Part shown: positions 32,589-42,764 of the stretch, in pieces | Layout: every line of letters begins with the position of its first letter | Numbering within the stretch: the stretch's first letter is position 1 | Origin: Enoplolaimus lenunculus | Lineage: Eukaryota; Nematoda; Enoplea; Enoplida; Thoracostomopsidae | Direction of reading: 5' to 3' | Length of the DNA stretch: 64,000 nucleotides | NCBI GenBank assembly: GCA_030248215.1 | Contig: JASANG010002365.1 | Coordinates: forward strand, 372,001 to 436,000 | Translations under genes and position numbers: made by a program | The notes under the pieces: model-generated | Databases searched by the model: none | The model's input: the letters and a program-made list of their open reading frames with translations, nothing else | Told to the model about the DNA's origin: nothing

Positions 32589-32828
32589 TTGACGTGCGGC
32601 GCCGTCCGACGTTTTTCGTCGATTAACGGTAACGGACGGCGACGTACGATAACGGACGACAACGGATGACATCCAAATTGTTAAAAATAAAATAGCGCCA
32701 CAGTCGTACGTCCCCGTCCGTCACAATACGGTATCGTATGTGAGTAATTTGCGTACGACACCGTACGGCGACGTACGTTGACGAACGGTGATAATCAGCG
32801 CCGGGCATCATCAAAAGTATAGCGCCAC
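32589..32828. mobile_element. GC-rich TIR element, family J
   Basis: GACGCTATACTTGACGTGCG and the inverse ATCAAAAGTATAGCGCCACG are the ends; ACGGACGGCGACGTACG-type words fill the body. Confidence 0.7.
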
Positions 32829-32888
32829 GTTAATTGTTCATAAACGAACATTGTTCACACGTTGGTAACAATGTGTTTAAATTAATAA

Positions 32889-33030
32889 GCGTGGCGCTGT
32901 ACTTATCGGTGCGAGTCCGTTCGTCGCCTTCGGTCACCGAACGCTATCGCACGCAGATATACCGCGTGCGATATCGCGTTTTGGTCGACGCTGACATCGA
33001 CCGACGGACGGCGTTTCAAGACAGTAAAAT
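32889..33030. mobile_element. Family J, partial
   Basis: GTGGCGCTGTACTTATCGGT start, CCGTTCGTCGCCTTCGGTCA, then TGACATCGACCGACGGACGG. The second end is not clear. Confidence 0.55.
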
Positions 33031-33297
33031 ATTTTCGCTATTCGTTTTTTGGAATTTCTCGGCTTTTTGATGCTGTTTGAAACACGAAAAGCGTTTAAAA
33101 TATCGTTTTGTTTTTGCTACACAATTACTAACACTAAATGATTAATTTCTAATACTAATACCTCTGTTTCGTGGAAAGTTTTGTCTCCGAAATAGCACAT
33201 AAGCATGTCTTTACCGTTTGAAGCTTTTTGAACGAGGTTCCAAAATATACACAAATTCGAAAGCATTTTTGCGAAGTACTGTTGTAGTAATGTAAAT

Positions 33298-33568
33298 CTC
33301 TATTCACACGTGCAAGTTTTTGCTGCGAGAACTTGCAGCTGAAACATCCGCACAGAACTTGCATTTTTTCATCAGCCAATGAGAAAGCGACTGCAATAAA
33401 TTCAGTGTCCTTGCATGGTTATTCACACAAGTGAACTAAATTCCTAGCTACGATGTTTAACAAATTATTTGCCGCTGCAAGTTTTTCGAACAGGATTTTG
33501 GACAAAACGTGCAAGGGTAGGTTGTAGCTGCAAGTTCTCGCATCAAAAATTTGCACGTGTGAATAGGG
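33298..33568. mobile_element. TIR MITE, family G, best copy
   Basis: CTATTCACACGTGCAAGTTT and the inverse AATTTGCACGTGTGAATAG. Internal CATCAGCCAATGAGAAAGCG, CTTGCATGGTTATTCACAC and TTGCCGCTGCAAG blocks. TIRs run on for about 35 bp. Confidence 0.8.
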
Positions 33569-34424
33569 TTTTGCTAAAAAACCAGGCCGCTAAGCTCGAA
33601 GCCACTTCAAAAATGTTATTTCTTGTTCAAAACCTAAATTCAAATTCAATCTGAAACAATTTAAAATTCCGCTTTCACTAGACCAAGCGTAAATGGATCA
33701 GATTAAAATTAGAACAGAGGTACACGCAACAATCGGCATACATGACTTTTTGATGACAACCAGAAGCCAAACTGTTGTGGCACGAAATTTGAAACCATTT
33801 TCAGCGGTTGCTAAACATCTGGCATTCGTATCAACATTTTAAATAATTCACAGAAACTACAGCACCAGGCAAAGTCGAATATTTACACGTACGTCTGTTG
33901 AAGTGCAGTCTCTATTTTATTAAAGCTGAAACGTCCCACATACGTAGTTTGAGCAGCATTCCAACCGATTTTTATATACGTGCGTCGTATGCAGAATTTT
34001 CCAAAAAAGGTTGCGTCAATTTTGATATCAAAATTTTTCACGTCTTACTGAATTGGTTCGAGCAGTAAAACTTTGTTACATTGAAGCATTTTGCGAAATT
34101 TTAATTTTAATCGAAATTTGTCAAAAAATAATCCCAAGAATAAATTTTTAACACTTTATATATGTCATTGTTTAAAATTAGCAAATTCAACATCCGCTCT
34201 GATTTGGACAGTAAATTTTGACGCATCCTGCCTGCTGTTCCGGTTACGATATTGTCCACTTCCAAGTTCACACTGCTATTTTGATATAAATAAAAAATCT
34301 ACACAACTTTCAGAAATATAAAACCAATTGATGTTTATATCTTTAGCAAAAACAATATACGTCCCGTTAAACGTACCTAAATCACCATACGGTAATGTAC
34401 CGCATGATGCTGGCAATACTTATC
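33569..34424. other. Intergenic; one family L block
   Basis: ATTAAAGCTGAAACGTCCCACATACG at 33919-33945 (an inverted family L block) is all I recognise. The plus ORF at 34091 has no recognisable product. Confidence 0.4.
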
Positions 34425-34817
34425 GGCCCATGTATAGAACAACCATGTATAGAACAAGGCTGGAACAGTAGTATAAGCATAATCCTAAGCCTATGCCTAA
34501 GCCCAAGCCTAAGCCTAAGCCTAAGCCTAAGCCTAAGCCTAAGCCTAAGCCTAAGCCTAAGCCTAAGCCTAAGCCTAAGCGTAAAAATGAGCCTATTCCT
34601 AAGCCTAAGCCTAAGCCTTAGCCTAATCCCAAGTGTAAAAATGAACCTATTCCTAAGCCTAAGCCTAAGCCTAAGCCTAAACCTAAGCGTATGGATGAGC
34701 CTATTCCTAAGCCTAAGCCTAAGCCTAAGCCTAAGCAAAAAAAGTTAGTCCAAAGCTTAAACTGACTCTGTTACAGTCCCGCCGTAAAACGATCCGGCCC
34801 TGTTCTATACATGGGCC
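34425..34817 (-). mobile_element. hAT-like MITE, family B, with TTAGGC array
   Basis: TSDs TACTTATC and TACTTATA (7 of 8). Ends GGCCCATGTATAGAACAACC and the inverse CCCTGTTCTATACATGGGCC; the left end is partly doubled (CATGTATAGAACAA twice). The CCTAAG array at about 34484-34737 is split by AAAAATGAGCCTATTC and TATGGATGAGCCTATTC spacers. Confidence 0.9.
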
Positions 34818-35040
34818 TACTTATACTTAAAACCCGACGCTTCAACCATCAGTTTGGCCAAGTAGAGTACGGCTGTCCTGCAGAGTTAAACTTCCGTTCA
34901 GTAAAAACCAAACGGCACAACCAGTGACGGATGAAAAAATGATAAAAGGGGGGTCAGCGCAATCGAGGGAAAAGCCATAAGCAATTTTTAGTGCTTTAAC
35001 CATAACTTTGATTACAATCCCTGTTGGGGGAGCATAAGCA

Positions 35041-35204
35041 GGCCCGTAGCCAGCTCACCTTACCAGAGGGGCTAAATGTTTTTAGAAGGGACATATGAGG
35101 GTTTTCGTTGACTTGTAAGGAAGGTTGAAACTTTTCTAACGGAGCCAAAATTTTTCCAAGCGAGAACTGAACCCCCTGCCCCCCCTTGGCTACTGGTCCG
35201 GGCC
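35041..35204. mobile_element. Family F MITE
   Basis: GGCCCGTAGCCAGCTCACCT to CCCCCCTTGGCTACTGGTCC; both ends clear. Confidence 0.8.
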
Positions 35205-35529
35205 AAGGTATGTGCGTAAGACCGCCGTAGACCTCACACCGGCTAAAACTTGTGAATATGGAATTGAGGTTTACTGCCTACTTTTCAGTTCGACTTTTCA
35301 ACGATTGTACTGTTTTGATGCTTATTTTGTAATTTGGTCACGCAATGAACCAGAAAGTTTCAAAAAAAAACTAAAATAAATACGTATGTTTTTATATTAA
35401 AAAGTGACAGTTTTGTGATATTTTATAAATATTTTCAAAAAATAAAAGCTGAGCTGGCAAAATTTATTGAACATTCTCAGTATGCCAAACGGCTCTGCTG
35501 GATAATTTTGCCAATGTAGACAACATTTA

Positions 35530-35664
35530 ACCTTACTCGTAAGACTAAAGCCTAACCGTAAGAATTAGCTTATACCTAAGCCTAAGTCTAAGCAAAAAAT
35601 CTAGGCCTAAAGCTTAAGCTTACTCTATTGCATTCCAACAAAAAGACGTTTTGCACCTGACATG
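35530..35664 (-). mobile_element. Family B fragment
   Basis: CTTACTCGTAAGACTAAAGC, then AAAGCTTAAGCTTACTCTAT and CACCTGACATGGCCCG. The left end is missing. Confidence 0.55.
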
Positions 35665-35775
35665 GCCCGTGATGTATACTAATTATTGTCGAACAACAGT
35701 GAAACATATAGAAATTAAGACAGCCTTGTTATTATCTTCAGAAATTCGCAACTAAAACTCTAAGCGCCATCCGGT

Positions 35776-35945
35776 CCATGTATATATAGATAATTTTTCG
35801 CAGAACTTACGCTAATAAGCTTTAGACTAATTTTTAGCTTAGGCTTAGGTTTAGGCTTAAAAATACATTGGTGCGCTGAGGATTTGGCTTAGGCTTATGC
35901 TTTTAGCAATTTACTTATACACTTGTTGCGGCCATTAGCAATACA
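35776..35945 (+). mobile_element. Family B MITE (worn)
   Basis: GGTCCATGTATATATAGATA, TAAGCTTTAGACTAATTTTT, a short TTAGGC run and TTGTTGCGGCC. Confidence 0.55.
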
Positions 35946-35972
35946 CTTACTAACTACACTCTTAAAATTTTT

Positions 35973-36178
35973 GACCCATGTCAAAATCAAGAGCGGAACG
36001 TTTTTCTGTGGGACTAGAATACAGTAAGCTTAAGCTTTAGACTATTTTTTGCTTGGCTTTGCTTTATGCTTGGGCTTATGCTTAGAAATAAACTCATTCT
36101 TACCCTTAGGCTTAGGCTTAGGCTTAGGCTTATGAGCATGCATATAATACTATTCATCTCCTGTTCTTTACATTGACG
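35973..36178 (+). mobile_element. hAT-like MITE, family B
   Basis: GACCCATGTCAAAATCAAG to CTGTTCTTTACATTGACG; flanks AAATTTTT and CAATTTTT match 7 of 8. TTAGGC run at about 36104-36130. Confidence 0.75.
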
Positions 36179-37152
36179 CAATTTTTAAATTCAAAATCAC
36201 AAACAATCCAATATAGGTTACGATCAACACGTGCCGTCCATCTTAATACGACCAATGCCTTTGTAAACCTGCGATAAACTAACAAAAAAGCACAAATAAA
36301 TGTTTTTTAAATTCCAGTTAATTATTGCAAAATTTTCGCTTCAATTAAAGCGGATTTTAAGATATTTGATGTTTACATTGTTGTATTCGTAAGTGCTTAA
36401 CAACGTTGCACTTTAGCGCAAACTGAAAAAAACTCTAAGAAAATTAGCAAACTTTTTTTTGACTGCAATATGCAAAAATTGCAGCTAGAACGCAATCTGC
36501 AAATGCAGTCATGTTGTGGTTTTAACGCAAACACGACTGCGAGTTTGCATTTAAATGTAAACAGATTTTGTAATAAAAATAAAAACCTAAGCCTAAACCT
36601 TTTAGTCTTAACCGTTTCTAGTCAACTCGACACCAGGTCCTTATAACATGGCCCGATTTTGGCAATTATATAAAATTCTTTAATTACATTTATGCAGTTG
36701 AATATTTTCTATAACGGCCGCGTATTAATTTGTTTTCTAAGCCTAGTGCTAAAATTAGCAATAAATTTCGCATCATTGGTTGTAAACAAAAATAGGCTTT
36801 GCCGAACTGCTGACAGGCAAAGATTAATTTTTGTTTGAACCAGAATATAATGCAGAATTCACAATATCATGAGTACACTAGGGTGCCTATTTGAAAGTGT
36901 GACTGGTAGAAACTGAACCGTTTTGGCGTCTGCGGTTTGGCCAGGGCTTACAGTAGACATCACATTGAGGATAAAGAGTTTTAGGGGAGTTTTTTCAAGA
37001 GTTTTGTGCCTATAAATAATTGTTGGGGTTACATTATGCCAAAAGACTAAAATTAACATTGATTGCACTATTTGTTATACTGAGAAAGCTGTTTAAACAT
37101 CTTTGACTAATAGAATGGTGAGTTTTAATTTTGGTATCCAATCACATTACAT
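36179..37152. other. Downstream flank of the insulin-like gene
   Basis: A B-like fragment (AAACCTAAGCCTAAACC, then TAACATGGCCCG) at about 36582-36655. A short minus ORF at 36859-37068 has no recognisable product. Otherwise nothing seen. Confidence 0.4.
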
Positions 37153-37158
37153 TTTATT
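37153..37158 (-). promoter_or_regulatory. Polyadenylation signal of the insulin-like gene
   Basis: AATAAA on the minus strand, 14 bp after the stop codon. A signal so close to the stop implies a very short 3' UTR. Confidence 0.6.
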
Positions 37159-37172
37159 TTCAATCGAATATT

Positions 37173-38634
37173 TTAACAGCAATAATTTGTCAAATCAGAA
37201 TACGAGCATTCGTTAACACAACATTCTTGAACGATGCCGCGTTTGCCTCTGGACACTGAAGAGCTCGTCATTGGTTGTTTAGCGTAATCTGACAAAATTG
37301 AAAAACTATCATCGATCTGATTGGATGCTCGAGTTCTCCTCTGTTGGTTTGAGCCAGTAGAAATTGTTGTGTCGCTATTGGCCAGGTTTTGAACCCGTGG
37401 TTGAAAAGCAATCGTGCCAAAATAACCACTACGATTATTCGATTGATATTTTCTTCGAGTACTATTCTGATTGGTCGAAATGTTGTTATTCGAGTAGGAT
37501 TTCACGTTTTGTAGCGGCGTTCGTGTGAATAGCATGTATGACCCTGGAAATAATTTGCATATTTCATGAAAAAATCGTCAAAAGGGTTGCAAAATGTGTC
37601 AAAGCAAGAATCACCAAACAAATTTTGCAGTAGCACATTAAGGTTGCTTGCATAAAGTGTCGATAATGACTGCAGACAAGAGTGTGCAATTTCTTAAAAT
37701 ATGAGTTTCACTCAATGTACCAGCGCTCGTTGCATTTTTCCCAGACTCTCCTCATTTACGACGGTCGAAATTAGATTCGCGCTTTTTGTTTAGGCTTAGG
37801 CTTTAGGTATAAGCTCATTCTTACGTTTAGGCTTTAGGCTTACGATTAAAGTTAAGTGTTTTATACATTGGCAGTGGACGAAGGTACAATGAGGTTAACA
37901 GTATAAACGGGCCATGTCTTACCGGTCATTTTATTAGCATCTCCTAATTCTTGGTTTTAACGAGCCCCCTAAATAAGGAGGGCAGACTAAACACAACGTG
38001 CGTTCAGCACATTTTTTGTACACAGAATGTATCCAGTTGCACACTCTTGTATTAAATAGAAGACATCATTCAGTCTTGCATGCAACTGCAAGAGATTGCG
38101 ATTAAACCTATTTTACAAATTTTATGCTTACTTTTTTGAAAAATATAGCAAATTTTTTTAATAGTGAAAATCGGTGCCGGAGCAGCCAGAGGTGGGGGCT
38201 CCCCCCAATTTCTAGGGTCGGGCCCCCAAACTCGCGGGCGAAACGAGCGAGAAGCCAGCCGCATTTTAAAACTTAACCGGTTTTTGTTTCAACCGAGGGT
38301 GGGGCCCCTTTAGGGGTGGCACCACCAAGTCGGGGGTATGGTTGATGGCTGCTCCGGCCCTGGTGAAAACCAAAATGGTTTCATGGAATATTCGGTAACG
38401 GTCTGTATCTGTGGTTAATTTGCCAATAAGGAAAGGTTGCGCAACTGGCTAATGGCGCTTACGTTTTGCCGAATCACCAGCCCAGCAATCGCGGCACACT
38501 TTCTTCATAAGCTTAACCAGTTTATCGCCACAAACTCGTAGGGAGTCGGCCGTATTGATCATATCGCTAAACACAAACGCAGAAGCAAATATTACTGCTA
38601 GTGTACATTTAGTATAATTAGTCGGCGAATGCAT
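37173..38634 (-). CDS. Insulin-like peptide precursor (two coding exons, complete)
   Basis: Seen: exons 38634-38463 and 37543-37173, donor gtaagc, acceptor ttatttccag, joined in phase 1 to give 180 residues. Residues 1 to about 25-31 are a signal peptide (hydrophobic TLAVIFASAFVF). The B chain follows with LRVCGDKLVKLMKKVCRDC: Cys35 and Cys47 have the insulin 12-residue spacing, and Cys50 is extra. KR at 57-58 straddles the splice junction. The C-peptide (59-155) contains STRRK and QQRRTR basic sites. RGKR (156-159) precedes the A chain (160-180), GIVQECCVNEC...NYCC: Cys at A6, A7, A11, A20 as in insulin, plus A21. Known: insulin-family hormones are secreted, joined by A-B disulfides and act on receptor tyrosine kinases or LGRs; vertebrate insulin genes have a phase-1 intron in the C-peptide. 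Inference: a secreted hormone with a possible fourth disulfide, B22-A21. The 919-bp intron holds several MITEs. Confidence 0.93.
37690..38060. mobile_element. Family H arms flanking a B fragment, inside the insulin-like intron
   Basis: GAGTGTGCAATTTCTTAAAA and CCAGCGCTCGTTGCATTTTT at 37680-37745 and CACAACGTGCG, then ATGTATCCAGTTGCACACTC near 37990-38045 look like the two arms of one H element. A worn B piece (GGTATAAGCTCATTCTTACG) lies between at 37785-37855. Confidence 0.5.
38172..38362. mobile_element. hAT-like MITE, family R, in the insulin-like intron
   Basis: CGGTGCCGGAGCAGCC and the inverse GGCTGCTCCGGCCCTG; flanks GTGAAAAT (38164-38171) and GTGAAAAC (38363-38370), 7 of 8. The body is G/C-rich (GGTCGGGCCCCCAAACTCGC), unlike the surroundings. 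Confidence 0.85.
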
Positions 38635-38680
38635 GATTGTTATTTATTTAATTGTAAACGATTTCTAAAATTAACGAATA

Positions 38681-38932
38681 CACTGTAAATTTCAGTGAGT
38701 TGATTTTAACTCAGAATGAGTTGAATTACTCAGGCTGAGTTAGGACTATCAGAACTCGAAATTTTAAGTTGATTCAATTTATTTTGAGTTAATTAACCAA
38801 CCCATCCAGTGTCAATTCAACTCAGATTGAAAATCAAATCAACTCAGAGTGAGTTAATGTTTACTGATATTAATTCAAAGATAACCAACTTGCTAGCTGA
38901 ATTGATTAATCAACTCATTTGAATTTACAGTG
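38681..38932 (+). mobile_element. TA-type MITE, family D
   Basis: CACTGTAAATTTCAGTGAG to ACTCATTTGAATTTACAGTG, TA on both sides. It lies 47 bp upstream of the insulin-like start codon, so it may form part of that promoter or 5' UTR. Confidence 0.85.
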
Positions 38933-38984
38933 TAGAATTAGAGTTAAATGTTTAAAAGGGGGGATTTAATCTGTTCTCATGTAA

Positions 38985-39075
38985 ACATCAGTGTCGTAAC
39001 GTTTGCTTTGGTACGGCAACAAGCTTAAGCTTTCGACTAATTCATTTGGCCAAGCATAGGTTTAGGTTCAGGCTT
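38985..39075 (+). mobile_element. Family B fragment
   Basis: GTAACGTTTGCTTTGGTACG, ACAAGCTTAAGCTTTCGACT, GGTTTAGGTTCAGGCTTG; right half missing where D sequence begins. Confidence 0.5.
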
Positions 39076-39082
39076 GAATTCT

Positions 39083-39295
39083 CTCAGAAAGGGAAGCTCA
39101 CCATTAGGTCTTTCAAAAACCAGAATTCTGAATTGATTGAACTCATTCTGAGTTAATTAATAATCAACTCACCCGAAATTAAATGCAGCTCTCAGAGCCA
39201 GTTCGTGTTTGCTGTTAATATTAACTCAGAAATAAACTAGAAATGACGTAATTCGCTCTCTGAGTTGATTAACCAATTCATCGAAATTTACAGTG
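39083..39295 (+). mobile_element. Family D, left end missing
   Basis: Family blocks TTAGGTCTTTCAAAAACCAG and TGAGTTGATTAACCAATTC lead to a complete right end, ATCGAAATTTACAGTG. Confidence 0.7.
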
Positions 39296-39658
39296 TTGCT
39301 GCAGAGTTATCTCGTCATCTCTACGGGTATACATAGAATTTTGGACGTAAAACTTTTTTAAATTACCATTTATTCCAAATAAAATTTAACAAAATATGAT
39401 ATTCGACACGCCACTGTAGGCAGGATATGACCATGGTTTGTTGATAAAACCCAACTGTCTTGAGCAATTACCTTGAAGAATGAAACGAAAAACCAGCAAT
39501 TAATTTTTCTTGCACCATTTTTTCGTTCTGGATAAATTTAAACCACTGCGAACGTAGAGATTCGTATTACGTTAACCTTTAAAATTGGGAGCGTGGAATT
39601 TATCCGAACGCTTGGATATTGAAAATCGTGTTGAACATTTGGCAAAATTGTAACTGTA

Positions 39659-39906
39659 CACTGTAAATTTCAGTGAGTTGATTTTAACTCAGAATGATTT
39701 GAATCACTCAGTCTGAGTTAGGACTACCAGAACTCAGAATTTTGGGACCACTGAACTTATTCTGTGTTAATCAAATCACCCTGTGCCAATTCGACTCAGG
39801 GTGAGAATCAACTAAACTCAGAGTGAGTTGATGTTCACTGATATTCATTCAGAAATAACTAACTCGGTAGCTGAATTGATTAATCAACTCATTGGAATTT
39901 AGTGTG
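39659..39906 (+). mobile_element. TA-type MITE, family D
   Basis: CACTGTAAATTTCAGTGAG to AACTCATTGGAATTTAGTGTG with TA at both ends. Confidence 0.8.
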
Positions 39907-40090
39907 TAAGTATTAAAGAACCACATTAAATATGGTGTTATGCGTTTGTCAGCTATCAGCAAGGATTTTGAAAACGGTAATGTTGCGTTTTTAAGAAACC
40001 GAACGAGAAATCCTTGTGTTGGAAACTGACACCGTGTCTATGGCAACTCCAGCACGAAAATCATAAATAGGTCGATTGGCCAGTGGCGCA

Positions 40091-40521
40091 GTCATGGTTT
40101 CATTTCAGGAGTAGATAACCAATCGTTTCTTTGTGAGTGTCATGGTTTCATTTCAGGAGTAGATAACCAATCGTTTCTTTGTGAGTGTCATGGTTTCATT
40201 TCAGGAGTAGATAACCAATCGTTGCTTTGTGAGGGTCATGGTTTCATTTTAGGAGTAGATAATCAATCGTTGCTTTGTGAGGGTCATGGTTGCATTTCAG
40301 GAGTAGATAACCAATCGTTTCTTTGCGAGAGTCATGGTTTCATTTCAGGGGTAGATAACCAATCGTTCCTTTGCGAGAGTCATGGTTTCATTTCAGGAGT
40401 AGATAACCAATCGTTGCTTTGTGAGGGTCATGGTTGCATTTCAGGAGTAGATAACCAATCGTTCCTTTGCGAGAGTCATGGTTTCATTTCAGGAGTAGAC
40501 AACCACTCGTTTCTTTGCGAG
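40091..40521. repeat. 48-bp minisatellite, 9 units
   Basis: Units of GTCATGGTTTCATTTCAGGA, GTAGATAACCAATCGTTTCT and TTGTGAGT. Two unit subtypes (GAGGGTCATGGTTGC and GAGAGTCATGGTTTC) recur in a mixed order, as expected from unequal exchange. One plus frame stays open through nine units (16-residue repeat with GVDNQS), but there are no coding flanks. Confidence 0.9.
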
Positions 40522-40740
40522 CCAGCGCAGCGAGCAAGCAAATTATATGGTCATTGCAGATTATTTTAAAGACATTAAAAGCACATTTTCGGCTCTTTGA
40601 AGAAATTTCAGGGACCTTATCATTTTGTCACCAAAAATTTTCCAAGCCGAAAACTTACAAGGATTTATATCACAAAAAAATTCTGACAGAAAAAATTGTG
40701 TTTTTAATACAAAAAATAGTAAAGGCGAAACTTTTTAAAG

Positions 40741-40946
40741 CCCTATTCACACGTGCAAGTTTTTGGTTGCGAAAACTTGCAGCTGCAAATTGCGCGCAGA
40801 ACTTGCATTTTTTCATTAACCAGCGAGTTAGCGGGTGCAATAAAAATTGAGTGAACTTGCATGCGAACGGGGGATTGTGGACAAAACCCGCAAGTACAAG
40901 TTGCAGCTGCAAGTTCTCGCAGGTAAACTTGTCGTGTGAATACTGC
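40741..40946. mobile_element. TIR MITE, family G
   Basis: CCCTATTCACACGTGCAAGT and the inverse AACTTGTCGTGTGAATACTG; contains ACTTGCAGCTGCAAATTGCG and AGTTGCAGCTGCAAGTTCTC. Shorter than 33298 by an internal deletion. Confidence 0.8.
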
Positions 40947-41434
40947 TTTAGGTATGGACGGACCTTAACCATTATATCACATGGAAATTCCAACGGGGGG
41001 CGCACGCCCCACCTGCTCCCCCTTTTCTGGATCCGCTATTGTGTGTATGTAGGGCGCTTACGTGCCAATACATATTTGCGTATGTTAGTTGTACCCTCAT
41101 AACGCGCTGGTAGCGCAGTTGAGTGTTTTTGAAACAATTCGTTTTAAATTTTTGTTTAAAAAATTGTAAAATTTATATTCTCTGTTAATTTTTCAACTTA
41201 ACTCTCGATAGGCCTATTTGCAAATGGACAGCTGTGACAATCGGTTGAAATTTACTCAGTTTTAGAGTACCTGTAATTGTAAATTTTAATAGAAACAATT
41301 TGAAAAAATAAATTATACAATTAAATTAAACGAAATCTATTTGCTTAATATTATTACGGTTCGATTTCAGTGTTGTTTTTAAAATTTACAGGTTCAAAAA
41401 TCTTGTATCTTTAATAAGGTTCCTGTATTTTGCT
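40947..41434. other. Intergenic; one G/C-rich fragment
   Basis: GGGGGGCGCACGCCCCACCT and TTCTGGATCCGC at 40995-41036 match part of the element at 16320. Beyond that nothing recognised. Confidence 0.4.
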
Positions 41435-41916
41435 GGCCCATGTAAAGATCACGGGCGGAACGTTTTTCTGTTGGACTGCAATAGAGTAAGCTTAAGCTTT
41501 AGTCTGATTTTTTTGCTTGGGTCAGGTTTAGGCTTAGCCTTACGTGAACCCCGCATTAGGTTTAGGTATAGAGACTCATTCTTACGCTTAGGCTTAGGCT
41601 TAGGCTTAGACTTAGGCTTAGCCTTAGGCTTAGACTTAGGCTTACACTGTAAAAAATGGAGAGTCAAATTGACTTTCTCGGAAATAGGCTTGTCCTGGCT
41701 ACATAAACTGAGTCAAATTTGACTCCGCCAGAGTCAAATTCGATTCAGTGAATCGCTCAATGAGTCCAATTTGACTCTGGCGGAGTCAAATTTGACTCAT
41801 TTTGCGTAGTCAGGAAAAGCCTGTTTCCGAGAGTCAATTTGACTTCCCATTTTTACAGTGTAGGCTTATTATAATATGCTTATATTACTGTGCCGTCCTT
41901 GTTGTTTGCATTGGCT
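41435..41916 (+). mobile_element. hAT-like MITE, family B, hosting a family E insertion
   Basis: GGCCCATGTAAAGATCACGG to CTTGTTGTTTGCATTGGCT; flanks ATTTTGCT and ATTTTGTC, 6 of 8. TTAGGC-type array at about 41578-41644 is cut by the E copy and resumes at 41861 as TAGGCTTATT. Confidence 0.8.
41645..41860. mobile_element. Foldback MITE, family E, nested in B
   Basis: CACTGTAAAAAATGGAGAGT to ACTTCCCATTTTTACAGTG with TA at 41643-41644 and 41861-41862. Removing it and one TA restores GCTTAGGCTTATT, so the TA duplication is directly proved. Confidence 0.93.
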
Positions 41917-42484
41917 ATTTTGTCTAAGGATAATAATTTATCTGATTCAATTTATCCTTAAAAATTCGACAAATTCCAATTAATCACAAAATTTTCTCGA
42001 CCAACCAAGTGTTTTCATTACTATCTTCTCAAGCGAAAATCTTATGTTCGATGTATTTCTCGATGTTTAATAGAACAGATTGTTATCTGTAAACAAATTT
42101 TAGTCAAAATACTTAAATGATTACTTTGATTAAGGTAAATTGCACCCAAACAGAAAAATGTTATATAATGTAAAATTAATGAAAACATCACACTTGAAAC
42201 CATATTAAATCTTAAATTCGTGGTACTAAAAGTATTGCGAAGTTTACTCAAAAATATTAGCAAAAATTATATCAAAATTAAAGGAACTAAAATTTTCCGA
42301 AATATTGCAATTTTATTAAAACCAAACGCTAATAAGACTGCTACAGTAATTAAACGAGTATCCAATTGGCAAGCCTAAATAATTATTCAAAGCCTATGAA
42401 ACAAGCGCAAATATCGTTACACCCTGTGGTGATTTAAAATCAACCAAAATAATCAATTTCTCTATGGAAACCAGCTATTTTAAA
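41917..42484. other. Intergenic, nothing recognised
   Basis: AT-rich; the minus ORF at 42042-42263 has no recognisable product. Confidence 0.35.
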
Positions 42485-42715
42485 CGTGGACCGTATTCTT
42501 AAATGTGTGTAGCACCTATCAGCAGTTGGTGATAAATCTTGTAACGTATAAACCAGTGAATGCTGAGGCTCAAAATTCAGCATATTTTATTGCATATGAT
42601 TTGCTTTTACTCCTGTACCAATTTTGAGTTAAAAAACTGCAATAGTTAGTGAGGTTGAAGAACTATTACTAAATGATGACAGTTGTTCAGCACATTTGAA
42701 AATATGGACTCTATA
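42485..42715 (+). repeat. Family K repeat
   Basis: CCGTATTCTTAAATGTGTGT, ACCAGTGAATGCTGAGGCTC, GCATATGATTTGCTTTTACT and CAATTTTGAGTTA follow the same order as 25383-25640. Confidence 0.65.
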
Positions 42716-42764
42716 TTAAACTAAACTGATACTGTGAGAGTCATGACTATTTACTCCGGCAATA

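Noticed and set aside
40091-40521. CRISPR array
   Set aside because: Units are contiguous 48-bp tandem repeats without unique spacers, in animal DNA.
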